Assembly: GCA_016787995.1 (NCBI GenBank)
Contig: JAEUTB010000023.1
Span: forward strand, 1 to 40,718
DNA: 40,718 nucleotides
Origin: Flavobacteriales bacterium
GTDB taxonomy: Bacteria; Bacteroidota; Bacteroidia; Flavobacteriales_F; PHOS-HE28
Direction of reading: 5' to 3'
In this document: positions 24,529 through 32,027 of the stretch, in pieces
Numbering within the stretch: position 1 is the first letter of the stretch
Layout of the letters: every line of letters begins with the position of its first letter
Position numbers and translations under genes: made by a program
Notes under the pieces: model-generated
Databases searched by the model: none
Told to the model about the DNA's origin: nothing
Seen by the model: the letters and a program-made list of their open reading frames with translations, nothing else

Positions 24529-25557
24529 TTATCGATCGTTGCGCAACCACGTGATCGCGCGAAGTACCGTGCTATCGCTTTTCAGGGGCTGACCTGGAAT
24601 GAAGGATATCGCTTCATCCACATCCACAAAGTTGGTATAGACCTTCCCGTTACGGTCAGTGTAGTTGCCCACGGAGATCATCAGGGCCGTACGTGGATCG
24701 AACTGGGTCCAGTCAGTTGCCGTGACCATACCACCGGTGGGTTCACCGAAGAACCGCGTGTTCGGCCGTCCCTTGAATGCGACGGCCACCACCTCGCCAG
24801 AGCTCACCGTGTACATGCTGGTGAGCACCGCCACGTCCGGCAGGGTCGTCGGGACCTCGTTGTTAGGCAGATGCACGGAATAGTCGTCATAGTAGAAATC
24901 CCCATGCTCGACTTTCCACCGCCCGCCTTCTGCCGCCGTATGTCCAGTAACCCCACCAGCGGAGCCATCGCCCAGGATCGTGGCAAGGCCTTCAACCATC
25001 GGGAACATGTTACCACCGCCGTTGTACCGAAGATCCACGATCCACTTCTCGGCACCCAGGGCGCGCAAAGAATCGATCGGCGCTTGGATCGCGGTGGCCA
25101 TGGCCAAGTTGTCTCCCATGGGCAGGCCGACGATGCGCACGTACCCCACGCCCGGATCCACCAACGTCGCCATGTAGGCGAATTCGACCCCGCTCTGGAT
25201 ACGATCATAAACGGCGGGGTCGAAGCGCACCATGTGCCCTTTCACTCCTCCGCTGTAATAGGCGACCGCCCGTCTATCATGGATCAGCCGAGCGTGTTCA
25301 TCGCCCAAGCTCGCGAACAGATGACGCACGGCCGAAGCGATAGCCGGCACGGAGTCGGCATCAACGGCCATAGTGTGCATTTCCTGGGTTATCGTTGGCC
25401 AATCCACCTTATCGCGATACTGCGATGCGCTCTTGGCATGAGCGATTACGGAATCGAGAAGCGCCCGTGTCGTCGCTCTGCCTTGCCCGATCACAACACC
25501 GGATGACAGCAGCGCTAAGACGAACAAGGCCGTGATCGGCCTTCTGATCGGCAACAT
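24529..25557 (-). CDS. S41 family peptidase (C-terminal-processing-like)
   Basis: This is a 342-residue predicted exported serine peptidase. A signal peptide (MLPIRRPITALFVLALLSSG) is followed by an N-terminal helical part and the S41 core, with WIVDLRYNGGGNMFPMVEG, then SMYTVSSGEVVAVAF holding the nucleophile Ser in the SSGE position, and FFGEPTGG. No clear PDZ domain is seen. It sits between preT (24 nt upstream) and preA (32 nt downstream) on the same strand, although neither enzyme needs a peptidase. It may be co-transcribed by chance. ATG 25557 starts the signal peptide. Confidence 0.85.
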   Translation of the reverse strand: MLPIRRPITALFVLALLSSGVVIGQGRATTRALLDSVIAHAKSASQYRDKVDWPTITQEMHTMAVDADSVPAIASAVRHLFASLGDEHARLIHDRRAVAYYSGGVKGHMVRFDPAVYDRIQSGVEFAYMATLVDPGVGYVRIVGLPMGDNLAMATAIQAPIDSLRALGAEKWIVDLRYNGGGNMFPMVEGLATILGDGSAGGVTGHTAAEGGRWKVEHGDFYYDDYSVHLPNNEVPTTLPDVAVLTSMYTVSSGEVVAVAFKGRPNTRFFGEPTGGMVTATDWTQFDPRTALMISVGNYTDRNGKVYTNFVDVDEAISFIPGQPLKSDSTVLRAITWLRNDR

Positions 25558-25580
25558 AAGGCAGTATCCTATCGCCATGA

Positions 25581-26906
25581 CTATTTGCCTTTCAGGAAGG
25601 AGTGTATCCCATGCGCCGCCTTCTTCGCCTCGGCCGCCGCGTTCACCACTTCCACCCCACCGTTCATCGCATCGCCTGCGGTGAAGTACTTGGTGTTGGT
25701 GGTTTGGAAGTGTTCATTCACCACAATGCGCCCTTTCTGATCCAGCGCGAGGCCTGAGACCTCCTTCAACAGTTCCACTTGTTTTCCCTGACCAGTCCCA
25801 AGCAGCACCATGTCGCAGGGCTCCACGAATTCGCTGCTTGCGATCGGCTCGAGCTTGCCGTTGGCGGAACGGTTCCGGATGAACTTCACCCCGGTCACGG
25901 AGCCATTCCCGAGCACCTCCACCGGTGTCACATTGAACAGCGCCTTCGCACCGCTCTTCTTCGCGAGGTCGAACTCGAAGGAATAGGCGCCCATTTCTTC
26001 AGGGCCACGACGGTACGCGATGATCACGCTTTCCGCGCCCATCCGGCAGCTTTCACTTGCCGCGTCCATGGCGGTGTTGCCACCACCCAACACGATCACC
26101 TTCTTGCCTACAGGCGTAGCGTGATGCTTGTTCCGCAGTACTTCCACGAACTCCAGCGCGCCCATCACACCCTTCTTATCCTCCCCCGGGATCCCCAAGG
26201 TTGACGTTCCGCCCAGCCCGATGCCGATGAAGATGGCGTCGTAGACTTCCTCCAGGTTCTCGAAGTCGGCGCGACCGCTCACTGGCTTGTTGTAGTGCAA
26301 ATTGAAACCGAACTGGTCCTGCAGGTATGCGACCTCTTCCACCGCCTCTTCGTTGGTGAGCTTGTATGGTGCAACGCCATACACACACAATCCACTGGGT
26401 TGAGCCTTTGCCTCGTACACGTCCACCGCATGCCCGAGCATCCGCAGCTCGCACGCCGCTGAGATCCCCGCCGGTCCTGCCCCGATCACGGCGACGGTTT
26501 TCCCGGTGTCCTTGCCTGTGCGGAACAACTTCTTCTTCGACCGGATCACTTGGTCCGTGGCATGGGCCTGCAAGCGACCGATCTCGATCGGCTTCACATC
26601 GCTGTTGTTGTACACGCAGGCGCCTTCGCACAATTCCTCCGTGGGGCACACGTTCCCGCAGGCATGGCCGAACCAGTTGCTCTCGTAGATCGTCTTCGCC
26701 GCACCCTCCTTATTGCCATCGTTGATCTGGCGGATGAAGAGCGGGATGTCGATCCCTGTGGGGCAGGCGTTGATGCACGGCGCATCGTAGCAGTACAGAC
26801 AGCGCGAGCTTTCGTAGTACGCCTCCGTGTCGCTCATCAAAGGCTTCTTCGGGTGGAAGTTGGCCGCGAACTCGGCTTCGGTGGTGGGTTTCTTGTATTC
26901 GGACAT
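25581..26906 (-). CDS. preT: Dihydropyrimidine dehydrogenase (NAD+) electron-transfer subunit PreT
   Basis: This is a 441-residue FAD/NAD(P)H oxidoreductase subunit that passes electrons to PreA. The N-terminal Cys-rich domain (residues ~36-97; CLYCYDAPCINACPTGID, CGNVCPTEELCEGAC) is the DPD/glutamate-synthase-type Fe-S domain. An FAD-binding GAGPAG (142-147) and a second NAD(P)H-binding GGGNTAMDAA follow. The length and order match the N-terminal half of mammalian DPD. A glutamate synthase small subunit has the same fold, but the neighbouring preA and hydrolases favour PreT. Confidence 0.93.
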   Translation of the reverse strand: MSEYKKPTTEAEFAANFHPKKPLMSDTEAYYESSRCLYCYDAPCINACPTGIDIPLFIRQINDGNKEGAAKTIYESNWFGHACGNVCPTEELCEGACVYNNSDVKPIEIGRLQAHATDQVIRSKKKLFRTGKDTGKTVAVIGAGPAGISAACELRMLGHAVDVYEAKAQPSGLCVYGVAPYKLTNEEAVEEVAYLQDQFGFNLHYNKPVSGRADFENLEEVYDAIFIGIGLGGTSTLGIPGEDKKGVMGALEFVEVLRNKHHATPVGKKVIVLGGGNTAMDAASESCRMGAESVIIAYRRGPEEMGAYSFEFDLAKKSGAKALFNVTPVEVLGNGSVTGVKFIRNRSANGKLEPIASSEFVEPCDMVLLGTGQGKQVELLKEVSGLALDQKGRIVVNEHFQTTNTKYFTAGDAMNGGVEVVNAAAEAKKAAHGIHSFLKGK

Positions 26907-26915
26907 AATGCGGGA

Positions 26916-26933
26916 GTATCGGGTAGTGGGTAC
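26916..26933. repeat. Left 18-bp inverted repeat of the four-helix-bundle cassette
   Basis: GTATCGGGTAGTGGGTAC lies 10 nt upstream of the preT start region, within a longer tract of GGGTAnnGGGTAC units. Its exact inverted copy lies at 27413-27430 on the other side of the gene at 26971-27330. Confidence 0.85.
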
Positions 26934-26970
26934 AGAGTAGCGGGTACTTTGAACCCAGGGTGTGTATGGG

Positions 26971-27330
26971 CTACTTCCGTCCTTTCATGGACTCTTCGAG
27001 TTTGTAGACACCTTTCTGGATCAGGATGATCCTGGCTACAAGATCCGTCACAGCCTGTGCATCAAGATAGCCGAGTTTCTGTGCGATGATCAACTGGGTG
27101 TGCAGCTCGCAACTGGAACCGATCGCGATACCGAGGAACTGCTTGAATTCACCGGTAGTCCGGCGGCCCGCGCCTTCAGCGATGTTCGAAGGAATGGACA
27201 CAGCGCAACGGCGCACCTGGCTGGTCAGCCCGAAGCGCTCATCCTTGTGGAAGCTCTCCGTGGCCTTGTAGATGTCGGTCACCAGTTCAACGGCATCGTT
27301 CCAAACCCGGAGCTTCGTGAAATCGTGCAT
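26971..27330 (-). CDS. Four-helix-bundle protein (23S rRNA intervening-sequence/S23 family)
   Basis: This is a 119-residue helical protein. FTKLRVWNDAVELVTDIYKA, then RRCAVSIPSNIAEGAGRRT and FLGIAIGSSCELHTQLIIA, form the typical pattern of the IVP/S23 (bAvd-like) family, first found inside 23S rRNA intervening sequences. Many are free-standing and of unknown function. Here it is free-standing, between preT and the beta-ureidopropionase gene, and flanked by 18-bp inverted repeats (26916-26933, 27413-27430). ATG 27330 (MHDFTKLRVW) is the family start; longer versions read into the repeat. Confidence 0.9.
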   Translation of the reverse strand: MHDFTKLRVWNDAVELVTDIYKATESFHKDERFGLTSQVRRCAVSIPSNIAEGAGRRTTGEFKQFLGIAIGSSCELHTQLIIAQKLGYLDAQAVTDLVARIILIQKGVYKLEESMKGRK

Positions 27331-27412
27331 GGCAGTGGTTGTTGTTCGGCAGGCGGAATTGCCCACCAACCATTGGACGACGAAAGGCCCGAAGGGCCAC
27401 ATCGGCGCCCCA

Positions 27413-27430
27413 GTACCCACTACCCGATAC
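27413..27430. repeat. Right 18-bp inverted repeat of the four-helix-bundle cassette
   Basis: GTACCCACTACCCGATAC is the exact reverse complement of 26916-26933. It continues into more ACCCACTACCCCGTACC units and ends only 20 nt from the stop of the beta-ureidopropionase gene. Confidence 0.85.
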
Positions 27431-27449
27431 CCACTACCCCGTACCATCC

Positions 27450-28316
27450 TCACAACTCCGTCAGCCGTCCATACGTCTCCGGCCTGCGATCCCTGAAGAA
27501 CTGCCACGTACTGCGCACCTCCTCGATCATGTCAAGGTCGAATTCCGCGACGAGCAGCTCATCGTCATCGCGTGAGGCTTGTTTGAAGATCTGGCCGCGC
27601 GGATCCACGAAATAGCTCTGCCCATAGAACTTGCCGAGGTTCCAAGGTTTCTCCTCCCCCACACGATTGATGCACCCCATGAAGTAGCCGTTCGCCGCTG
27701 CATGCGCGGGTTGTTCCAGCTTCCACAGGTATTCGCTGAGGCCGGCCACGGTGGCGCTCGGGTTGTAGACGATCTCCGCACCGTTAAGGCCCAGGCAGCG
27801 CGCGCCATCGGGGAAGTGGCGGTCGTAACAGATGTACACGCCCACCTTTGCGTAGCGTGTCTGGAACACCGGATACCCGAGGTTGCCGGGCTTGAAGAAG
27901 AACTTCTCCCAGAACCCGCTCGTGTGTGGAATGTGATTCTTGCGGTACTTGCCCAGGTAGGTGCCGTCCGCATCGATCACTGCGGCGGTGTTGTAAAGCA
28001 CGCCGGCCTGCTCCTTCTCGTAGATCGGAACGATGATCACCATGTTGTACTTCGTCGCGTACTGGGCCATCAGCTCCGTGGTGGGGCCGGGCACGGTTTC
28101 CGCGCTGGCGTACCAGGCCTTGTCCTGCCCCGGACAGAAGTACGGCGTGTTGAAGATCTCCTGCAGGCAAAGGATCTGCACGCCCTGCTGGCCCGCCTTC
28201 TCGATGTACGGGATGTGCTTCTGCACCATCGCATCCACGATCTCCTGGATGCTGCCTTCGCCCTCCGTCTTCGGAAGGCTCATCTGGATGAGGCCGCTTC
28301 TGATCTTCCTCGGCAT
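27450..28316 (-). CDS. Beta-ureidopropionase / N-carbamoyl-beta-alanine amidohydrolase (nitrilase family)
   Basis: This is a 288-residue nitrilase-superfamily amidohydrolase with the full catalytic triad: Glu53 (CLQEIF), Lys126 (YRKNHIP) and Cys163 (YICYDRHFPDGAR). The pattern FWEKFFFKPGNLGYPVF and the context between dihydropyrimidinase and PreAT point to hydrolysis of N-carbamoyl-beta-alanine to beta-alanine, CO2 and ammonia, the third step of reductive uracil breakdown. N-carbamoylputrescine amidase is a close relative and the main alternative. ATG 28316 (MPRKIRSGLIQMS) is the family start; a longer frame reads through repeat sequence. Confidence 0.9.
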   Translation of the reverse strand: MPRKIRSGLIQMSLPKTEGEGSIQEIVDAMVQKHIPYIEKAGQQGVQILCLQEIFNTPYFCPGQDKAWYASAETVPGPTTELMAQYATKYNMVIIVPIYEKEQAGVLYNTAAVIDADGTYLGKYRKNHIPHTSGFWEKFFFKPGNLGYPVFQTRYAKVGVYICYDRHFPDGARCLGLNGAEIVYNPSATVAGLSEYLWKLEQPAHAAANGYFMGCINRVGEEKPWNLGKFYGQSYFVDPRGQIFKQASRDDDELLVAEFDLDMIEEVRSTWQFFRDRRPETYGRLTEL

Positions 28317-28329
28317 GGGTTGAATGATT

Positions 28330-28478
28330 GGAACGCTGATGACGCTGATGGAGCGGATCGGCGCGGATGGGTCTTGGGTTGGTGGAACCAATGTTAAGAG
28401 GAAGTACGCGTATTTCCTAGCCCGATCCGGGATGGTGGGATGGAACGCTGATGACGCGGATGAAGCAGATGAACTCGG
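28330..28478 (+). repeat. Two direct copies of a GGAACGCTGATGACGC-type unit
   Basis: Copies begin at 28330 and 28442. Both start GGAACGCTGATGACGC and continue with GATGnAGC(G/A)GAT units. The second (28442-28478) has an inverted partner at 29251-29287 with a perfect 25-bp core (28450-28474 versus 29255-29279). They fill most of the gene-free stretch between the beta-ureidopropionase gene and the gene at 28625. Confidence 0.8.
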
Positions 28479-28513
28479 ATCTGACAGCGTGCTGGGTTGG
28501 ACGGGGGGTGATA

Positions 28514-28608
28514 TTTGGGCGTGCCCCTCGCAAAAGCCTCGGGTCGGGCTATCCGCTATACTCCTCGCTCGTTCCTCGCTGCGGGGTGCCGCTCTTATCC
28601 CTCACGCG
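28514..28608 (-). repeat. Dispersed ~100-nt element, copy C (inverted)
   Basis: Read on the minus strand it aligns with copies A and B. Its outer end is TTTGGGCGTGCC (28514-28525), it contains TCGGGCTATCCGCT and TCCTCGC segments, and its inner end is CCTCACGCG (to 28608). It ends 16 nt from the stop of the gene at 28625-29107 and forms an inverted pair with copy B on the other side. Confidence 0.75.
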
Positions 28609-28624
28609 CGAACTACCGACCTGA

Positions 28625-29107
28625 TCAACGAGGTTGACCCGCCAATCCTCGCAGGGCAGCATCGGTGAGATTCATCCGTGCAGGATTTCCCATTCCCAAA
28701 AAGGCCTTCAGCTTCTCAACTAACGTCTCCGGTGGAAGATTCTCCACATTCCACATTGCCTGTCCGGCTACCTCCGGAGGCCAAAGCAATGTTGTTTCCC
28801 AACTAGTCGAACCCACGAGTCTTGGAGCCACTACGGATCCCATGCATTCGCTAAGTAGCTGCAGCATCTCCTCTCGTCCTTTGACATAAAGCGATATCTG
28901 TTTGCAGTCATCCTTCGACATGTAGAAGACCATAAACCAATCATCAATGACTGGCCCTTCACCGGTTGTGTACTCTCCAATGAGGCGAACATCACTCATC
29001 ACAATTTCTCCCACACGTTCGCCTTGGCTTTCCCAGATCAACTTACCGTCCTCGTTGAAGACTCTACCCGATGGCTCAGCTTCACTATGCTCACTTTTAA
29101 ACGTCAT
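28625..29107 (-). CDS. Unknown 160-residue protein inside an inverted-repeat cassette
   Basis: This is a 160-residue soluble protein with no signal peptide or membrane segment. An N-terminal beta-rich part (SGRVFNEDGKLIWESQGERV, IDDWFMVFYMSKDDC) is followed by a helical C-terminus (EEMLQLLSECMGS, LVEKLKAFLGMG). I recognise no family. It is AT-richer than the flanking catabolic genes and is enclosed tightly by inverted copies of a ~100-nt element (28514-28608 and 29128-29229), themselves enclosed by 25-bp inverted repeats. It splits dihydropyrimidinase from beta-ureidopropionase and has no visible part in the pathway. Confidence 0.7.
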   Translation of the reverse strand: MTFKSEHSEAEPSGRVFNEDGKLIWESQGERVGEIVMSDVRLIGEYTTGEGPVIDDWFMVFYMSKDDCKQISLYVKGREEMLQLLSECMGSVVAPRLVGSTSWETTLLWPPEVAGQAMWNVENLPPETLVEKLKAFLGMGNPARMNLTDAALRGLAGQPR

Positions 29108-29127
29108 CCTAGTTCCGCTTGGGGTTT

Positions 29128-29229
29128 CGCGTGAGCGATTGTAGCGAAAAGCCCACAGTGCGGTAACCCGCGCGAGGACTTGAAGCGAAAAGCGCGACGG
29201 TGAGTCTTCGAGCCGGCACGCCCAAAACC
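29128..29229 (+). repeat. Dispersed ~102-nt element, copy B
   Basis: It starts CGCGTGAGCGAT, contains GTAGCGAAAAGCCC, a GCGGTAACCCGC hairpin and AAGCGAAAAGCGCGACGG, and ends GAGTCTTCGAGCCGG followed by CACGCCCAAAACC. It is the same length as copy A (10872-10973) and inverted relative to copy C (28514-28608). It begins 20 nt upstream of the start of the enclosed gene. Confidence 0.8.
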
Positions 29230-29250
29230 TTCCTCATCTGCATTTCATAT

Positions 29251-29287
29251 CAGCGTTCATCTGCTTCATCCGCGTCATCTGTGTTCC
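29251..29287 (-). repeat. Outer inverted repeat of the unknown-gene cassette
   Basis: The reverse complement reads GGAACACAGATGACGCGG and onward, matching 28442-28478 with a perfect 25-bp core (29255-29279). It lies 18 nt from the dihydropyrimidinase stop at 29306. Confidence 0.8.
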
Positions 29288-29305
29288 AATGAGCTTTCCA
29301 TCCCC

Positions 29306-30685
29306 CTACAGCATCCCGCTCACCTTGTTCCGCTTCACGAACTTCCCATACCCCTTCTTGATCCGGACTTCGCCGTTGTGTACCGCCACCTGGCCGCGGA
29401 GGATGGTGGTCTTCACCTTGCCGGTGAGTTGCATGCCTTCGTAGCCGCTGTAGTCCACGTTCATGTGGTGCGTTTTGGCGCTGAGGGTGTGGCGCTCGTT
29501 GGGGTCCAGCAGGATGATGTCCGCGTCGCTGCCGATGCCGATGGTGCCTTTGCGCGGGAACATGCCGAAGATCTTCGCCGGGTTGGTGGCGGTGACTTCC
29601 ACAAACTTGTTCACGCTGATGCGCTTCTTGTTCACGCCTTCGCTGAAGAGCAGTTCCATGCGGTGCTCGATGGCGGGGTGACCGTTCGGGATCTTCGAGA
29701 AGTCGGCGGAACCCATGGCTTTCTGCGCCATCATGAAGGGGCAATGGTCCGTGGCTACTACTTGCAAGCTGCCTTGTTCGATGCCCGCCCACAGCTGCTG
29801 CTGATCCTTCTTCTCGCGTAGCGGCGGGCTCATGACCCACTTGGCGCCATCGGCGCGTTCGTAGAGCGAGGCATCGAGCAACAGGTATTGGATACAGGTC
29901 TCGGCGAGCACACGTTGGCCCCGGCGCGCGGCATCGCGCACGGCGTTGAGCGCACCTTCGCAGGTGAGGTGTACGATGTACGCGGGCACGCCGGTGTAGC
30001 TGGCCATGTCGCAGAAGCGGTGACTGGCCTCGGCCTCGGTGATCTCGGGCTGGCTGAGGTAGTGGTACAGCGGCGAGAGTTTGCCTTCGCTGCGGTGCTT
30101 CTGCACGAGGTAGTCGATCATGTCGCCGTTGGTGGCGTGGACGATCACCATGCCGCCGTGCTCCTTCACCTCCTGCATCAGGCCCACCATCTGGCGGTCG
30201 TCGATCATGAGCGCGCCCTTGTACGCCATGAAGGTCTTGAAGCTGGTGATGCCTTCCTGCTCGATCATCTCGCGCACTTCCTTCTTCGTGTCGTCATTGA
30301 AATCGGTGACGGCCATGTGGAAGCTGAGGTCCCCGAAGAGGTTGCCGTTCATGCGGCCCTGCCAGCTTTCCAGCGCGTGACGCAGGCTCTTCCCCTGGGT
30401 CTGCAGGATGAAGTCGATCACCGTGGTGGTGCCGCCGTGCAGCGCAGCGAGCGTGCCGGTCTCGTAGTTATCGCTGCTGAAGGTGCCCATAAAGGGCATG
30501 TCCAGGTGTACATGCGGGTCGATGCCGCCGGGCAGCACGAACTGGCCTTTCGCGTCGATCACTTCAGCATCCGGCGCATGCAGATCGTGCCCGATAGCCT
30601 TGATGTGTTCGCCTTCGATGAGGACGTCCGCGCGGTGGAAGTCGGCGGCGGTGACGACGGTGCCGTTCTTGATGAGTAAGCTCAT
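29306..30685 (-). CDS. Dihydropyrimidinase (D-hydantoinase)
   Basis: This is a 459-residue zinc amidohydrolase that opens 5,6-dihydrouracil to N-carbamoyl-beta-alanine, the second step of reductive uracil degradation. The binuclear metal site is complete: His58 and His60 (DPHVHLD), carboxylated Lys150 (TSFKTFMAYKG), His183 (IVHATNGD), His239 (YIVHLTCEG) and Asp313 (ATDHCPF). Length and motifs fit dihydropyrimidinase rather than dihydroorotase or allantoinase. ATG 30685 (MSLLIKNGTVV) is the family start. The 26-bp palindrome 30723-30748 lies 37 nt upstream and could affect read-through from the nuclease gene. Confidence 0.94.
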   Translation of the reverse strand: MSLLIKNGTVVTAADFHRADVLIEGEHIKAIGHDLHAPDAEVIDAKGQFVLPGGIDPHVHLDMPFMGTFSSDNYETGTLAALHGGTTTVIDFILQTQGKSLRHALESWQGRMNGNLFGDLSFHMAVTDFNDDTKKEVREMIEQEGITSFKTFMAYKGALMIDDRQMVGLMQEVKEHGGMVIVHATNGDMIDYLVQKHRSEGKLSPLYHYLSQPEITEAEASHRFCDMASYTGVPAYIVHLTCEGALNAVRDAARRGQRVLAETCIQYLLLDASLYERADGAKWVMSPPLREKKDQQQLWAGIEQGSLQVVATDHCPFMMAQKAMGSADFSKIPNGHPAIEHRMELLFSEGVNKKRISVNKFVEVTATNPAKIFGMFPRKGTIGIGSDADIILLDPNERHTLSAKTHHMNVDYSGYEGMQLTGKVKTTILRGQVAVHNGEVRIKKGYGKFVKRNKVSGML

Positions 30686-30722
30686 TCTCGTTGGATATGG
30701 TCCTTGGTTGACGAATTCGATC

Positions 30723-30748
30723 AATTGTCCAGCGATCGCTGGACAATT
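30723..30748. repeat. 26-bp perfect palindrome, copy 1
   Basis: The half-site is AATTGTCCAGCGA with its exact mirror. The last base touches the stop codon (30749-30751) of the DUF1016 gene. It is identical to 31877-31902 and 32002-32027; the three copies share no flanking sequence beyond ATC before copies 1 and 2. Confidence 0.95.
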
Positions 30749-31819
30749 TCATTTGCGCTGCTTCTTTACCGATCTCTTCTCCAATTCCTTCTCTATCTCG
30801 ACCGTCGATGGCAGCAGGCGTTGCAGCTTCCTCGGCAGTTCGGCGACGAGTTTGGTGTTCCAGGCTGAAACACCGATGGGCTTATTGGTACCGCGCAAGG
30901 CATACTCCACAGTGAGCTTCTTCGCGCCTTTGCACAATAGCAGGCCGATCGTCGGCTGGTCGTCAGCGTGCCGCAACTCCTCGTCCACCGCGCTCAGGTA
31001 GAATCCCATCTTGCCAACATACTCCGGCTTGAACGCGCCCATCTTCAGATCGATGACCACGTAACACCTCAACCGCACGTGATAGAAGAGCAGGTCCATG
31101 TAATAATCCTCGCCTTCCACCTCCAAATGGAATTGCCTCCCGAGGAAAGCGAAGCCAACACCCAGTTCAATGAGGAACTTCTGGACGTGGTCCACCAAGC
31201 CCTGCTCCAGTTCGCGCTCACGCGCATCCATGCCCAGTGTGAGGAAGTCGAAGGTGTACGGGTCCTTGAGCGTTTGGTGCGCAAGGTCGGAGCGGTCCGG
31301 CGGCAACGTGCGTTTGAAGTTGGTGATCGCCTTGCCATGACGCTTGTGGGCCTTGGCCGCGATCTGCAAGGCCAGCACCGACCGGCTCCAACCGTGCCGC
31401 AGGGCCGCGGTGGCGTACCATAAGCGGTCATCGGTCCGCTTGAGCTTGTCGAGCAACACCATGTTATGTGCCCATGGCAATTGCGCAGCAACCTGCTGCA
31501 CGATCGCGGGATCCGGATAGGCTTCGGCGAAAGCGCGCATGTAGAGCAGATTCGAACGTGAGAAACCAGCCATCTCAGGGAACTCCGCTTGAAGATCACC
31601 AGCCAAACGATCGACCACCCTAGCTCCCCAACCCTCTTTCTCCTGACGCAACAGGATCTCACGCCCGATATGCCAGTAAAGCCCCGTGAGTTCCCGTTGC
31701 AACGTGGAGGAGGCGTTCAGTTGGGCACTGCGGATATGCCCCTTCAGGGAGGCGAGGAATTTACCGTACCCGGCAGGCGCGTTCATTCGTGATCTGGGCT
31801 TTCTGGTCGGATGCTTCAT
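30749..31819 (-). CDS. DUF1016/YhcG-type PD-(D/E)XK nuclease
   Basis: This is a 356-residue solitary nuclease-family protein. The N-terminal DUF1016_N helical domain (~20-160) has LTGLYWHIGREILLRQ, then FPEMAGFSRSNLLYMRAFAE and LPWAHNMVLLDKL. The C-terminal PD-(D/E)XK domain has EDYYMDLLFYH (catalytic Asp) and YVVIDLKMGAFKPEYVGKM (the D-x-K element), then FYLSAVDEEL. Active-site residues look intact. No methylase, helicase or antitoxin accompanies it. The gene is bounded by identical 26-bp palindromes on both sides and interrupts a catabolic operon. ATG 31819 is used; 31786 is an alternative, and the longest frame (to 31900) starts inside the palindrome. TTAGTTTG 10-17 nt upstream resembles a -7 box. 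Confidence 0.9.
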   Translation of the reverse strand: MKHPTRKPRSRMNAPAGYGKFLASLKGHIRSAQLNASSTLQRELTGLYWHIGREILLRQEKEGWGARVVDRLAGDLQAEFPEMAGFSRSNLLYMRAFAEAYPDPAIVQQVAAQLPWAHNMVLLDKLKRTDDRLWYATAALRHGWSRSVLALQIAAKAHKRHGKAITNFKRTLPPDRSDLAHQTLKDPYTFDFLTLGMDARERELEQGLVDHVQKFLIELGVGFAFLGRQFHLEVEGEDYYMDLLFYHVRLRCYVVIDLKMGAFKPEYVGKMGFYLSAVDEELRHADDQPTIGLLLCKGAKKLTVEYALRGTNKPIGVSAWNTKLVAELPRKLQRLLPSTVEIEKELEKRSVKKQRK

Positions 31820-31876
31820 GAGCGATAGCAAACTAACACACGCCGGTCGGAATTCGCCACATGGCCGACGAAAATC

Positions 31877-31902
31877 AATTGTCCAGCGATCGCTGGACAA
31901 TT
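31877..31902. repeat. 26-bp perfect palindrome, copy 2
   Basis: It is identical to copies 1 and 3 (half-site AATTGTCCAGCGA). It lies 57 nt upstream of the nuclease start at 31819, so copies 1 and 2 bracket that gene exactly. The 99-nt spacer to copy 3 holds no gene. Confidence 0.95.
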
Positions 31903-32001
31903 GCGGTCGGGGACATCATTCGCTACGCAAGAGCCACCATCGACGTGCTCCAAAACGAGCCGACACCCTACAGCAGCAATGGCTACGGAACAGTTGAAGC
32001 C

Positions 32002-32027
32002 AATTGTCCAGCGATCGCTGGACAATT
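32002..32027. repeat. 26-bp perfect palindrome, copy 3
   Basis: It is identical to copies 1 and 2. Its last two bases are part of the stop codon of the NCS1 permease (TAA at 32028-32026), so the permease gene ends exactly at the repeat. Either the element inserted here and supplied the stop, or it is conserved as a transcript-end structure. Confidence 0.95.

Noticed and set aside
25581..26906. Glutamate synthase small subunit
   Set aside because: Same fold, but no large subunit nearby, and its partner PreA with other uracil genes is present.
26971..27330. Diversity-generating retroelement, since Avd proteins share the four-helix-bundle fold
   Set aside because: No reverse transcriptase and no template/variable repeat pair were found in the window.
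30749..31819. Restriction-modification system
   Set aside because: No methyltransferase, specificity subunit or helicase lies next to the DUF1016 gene.
30723..32027. HIP1-type cyanobacterial repeat, because the core is GCGATCGC
   Set aside because: The octamer lies inside a longer 26-bp palindrome with identical arms in all copies, and the genome context is Bacteroidota.
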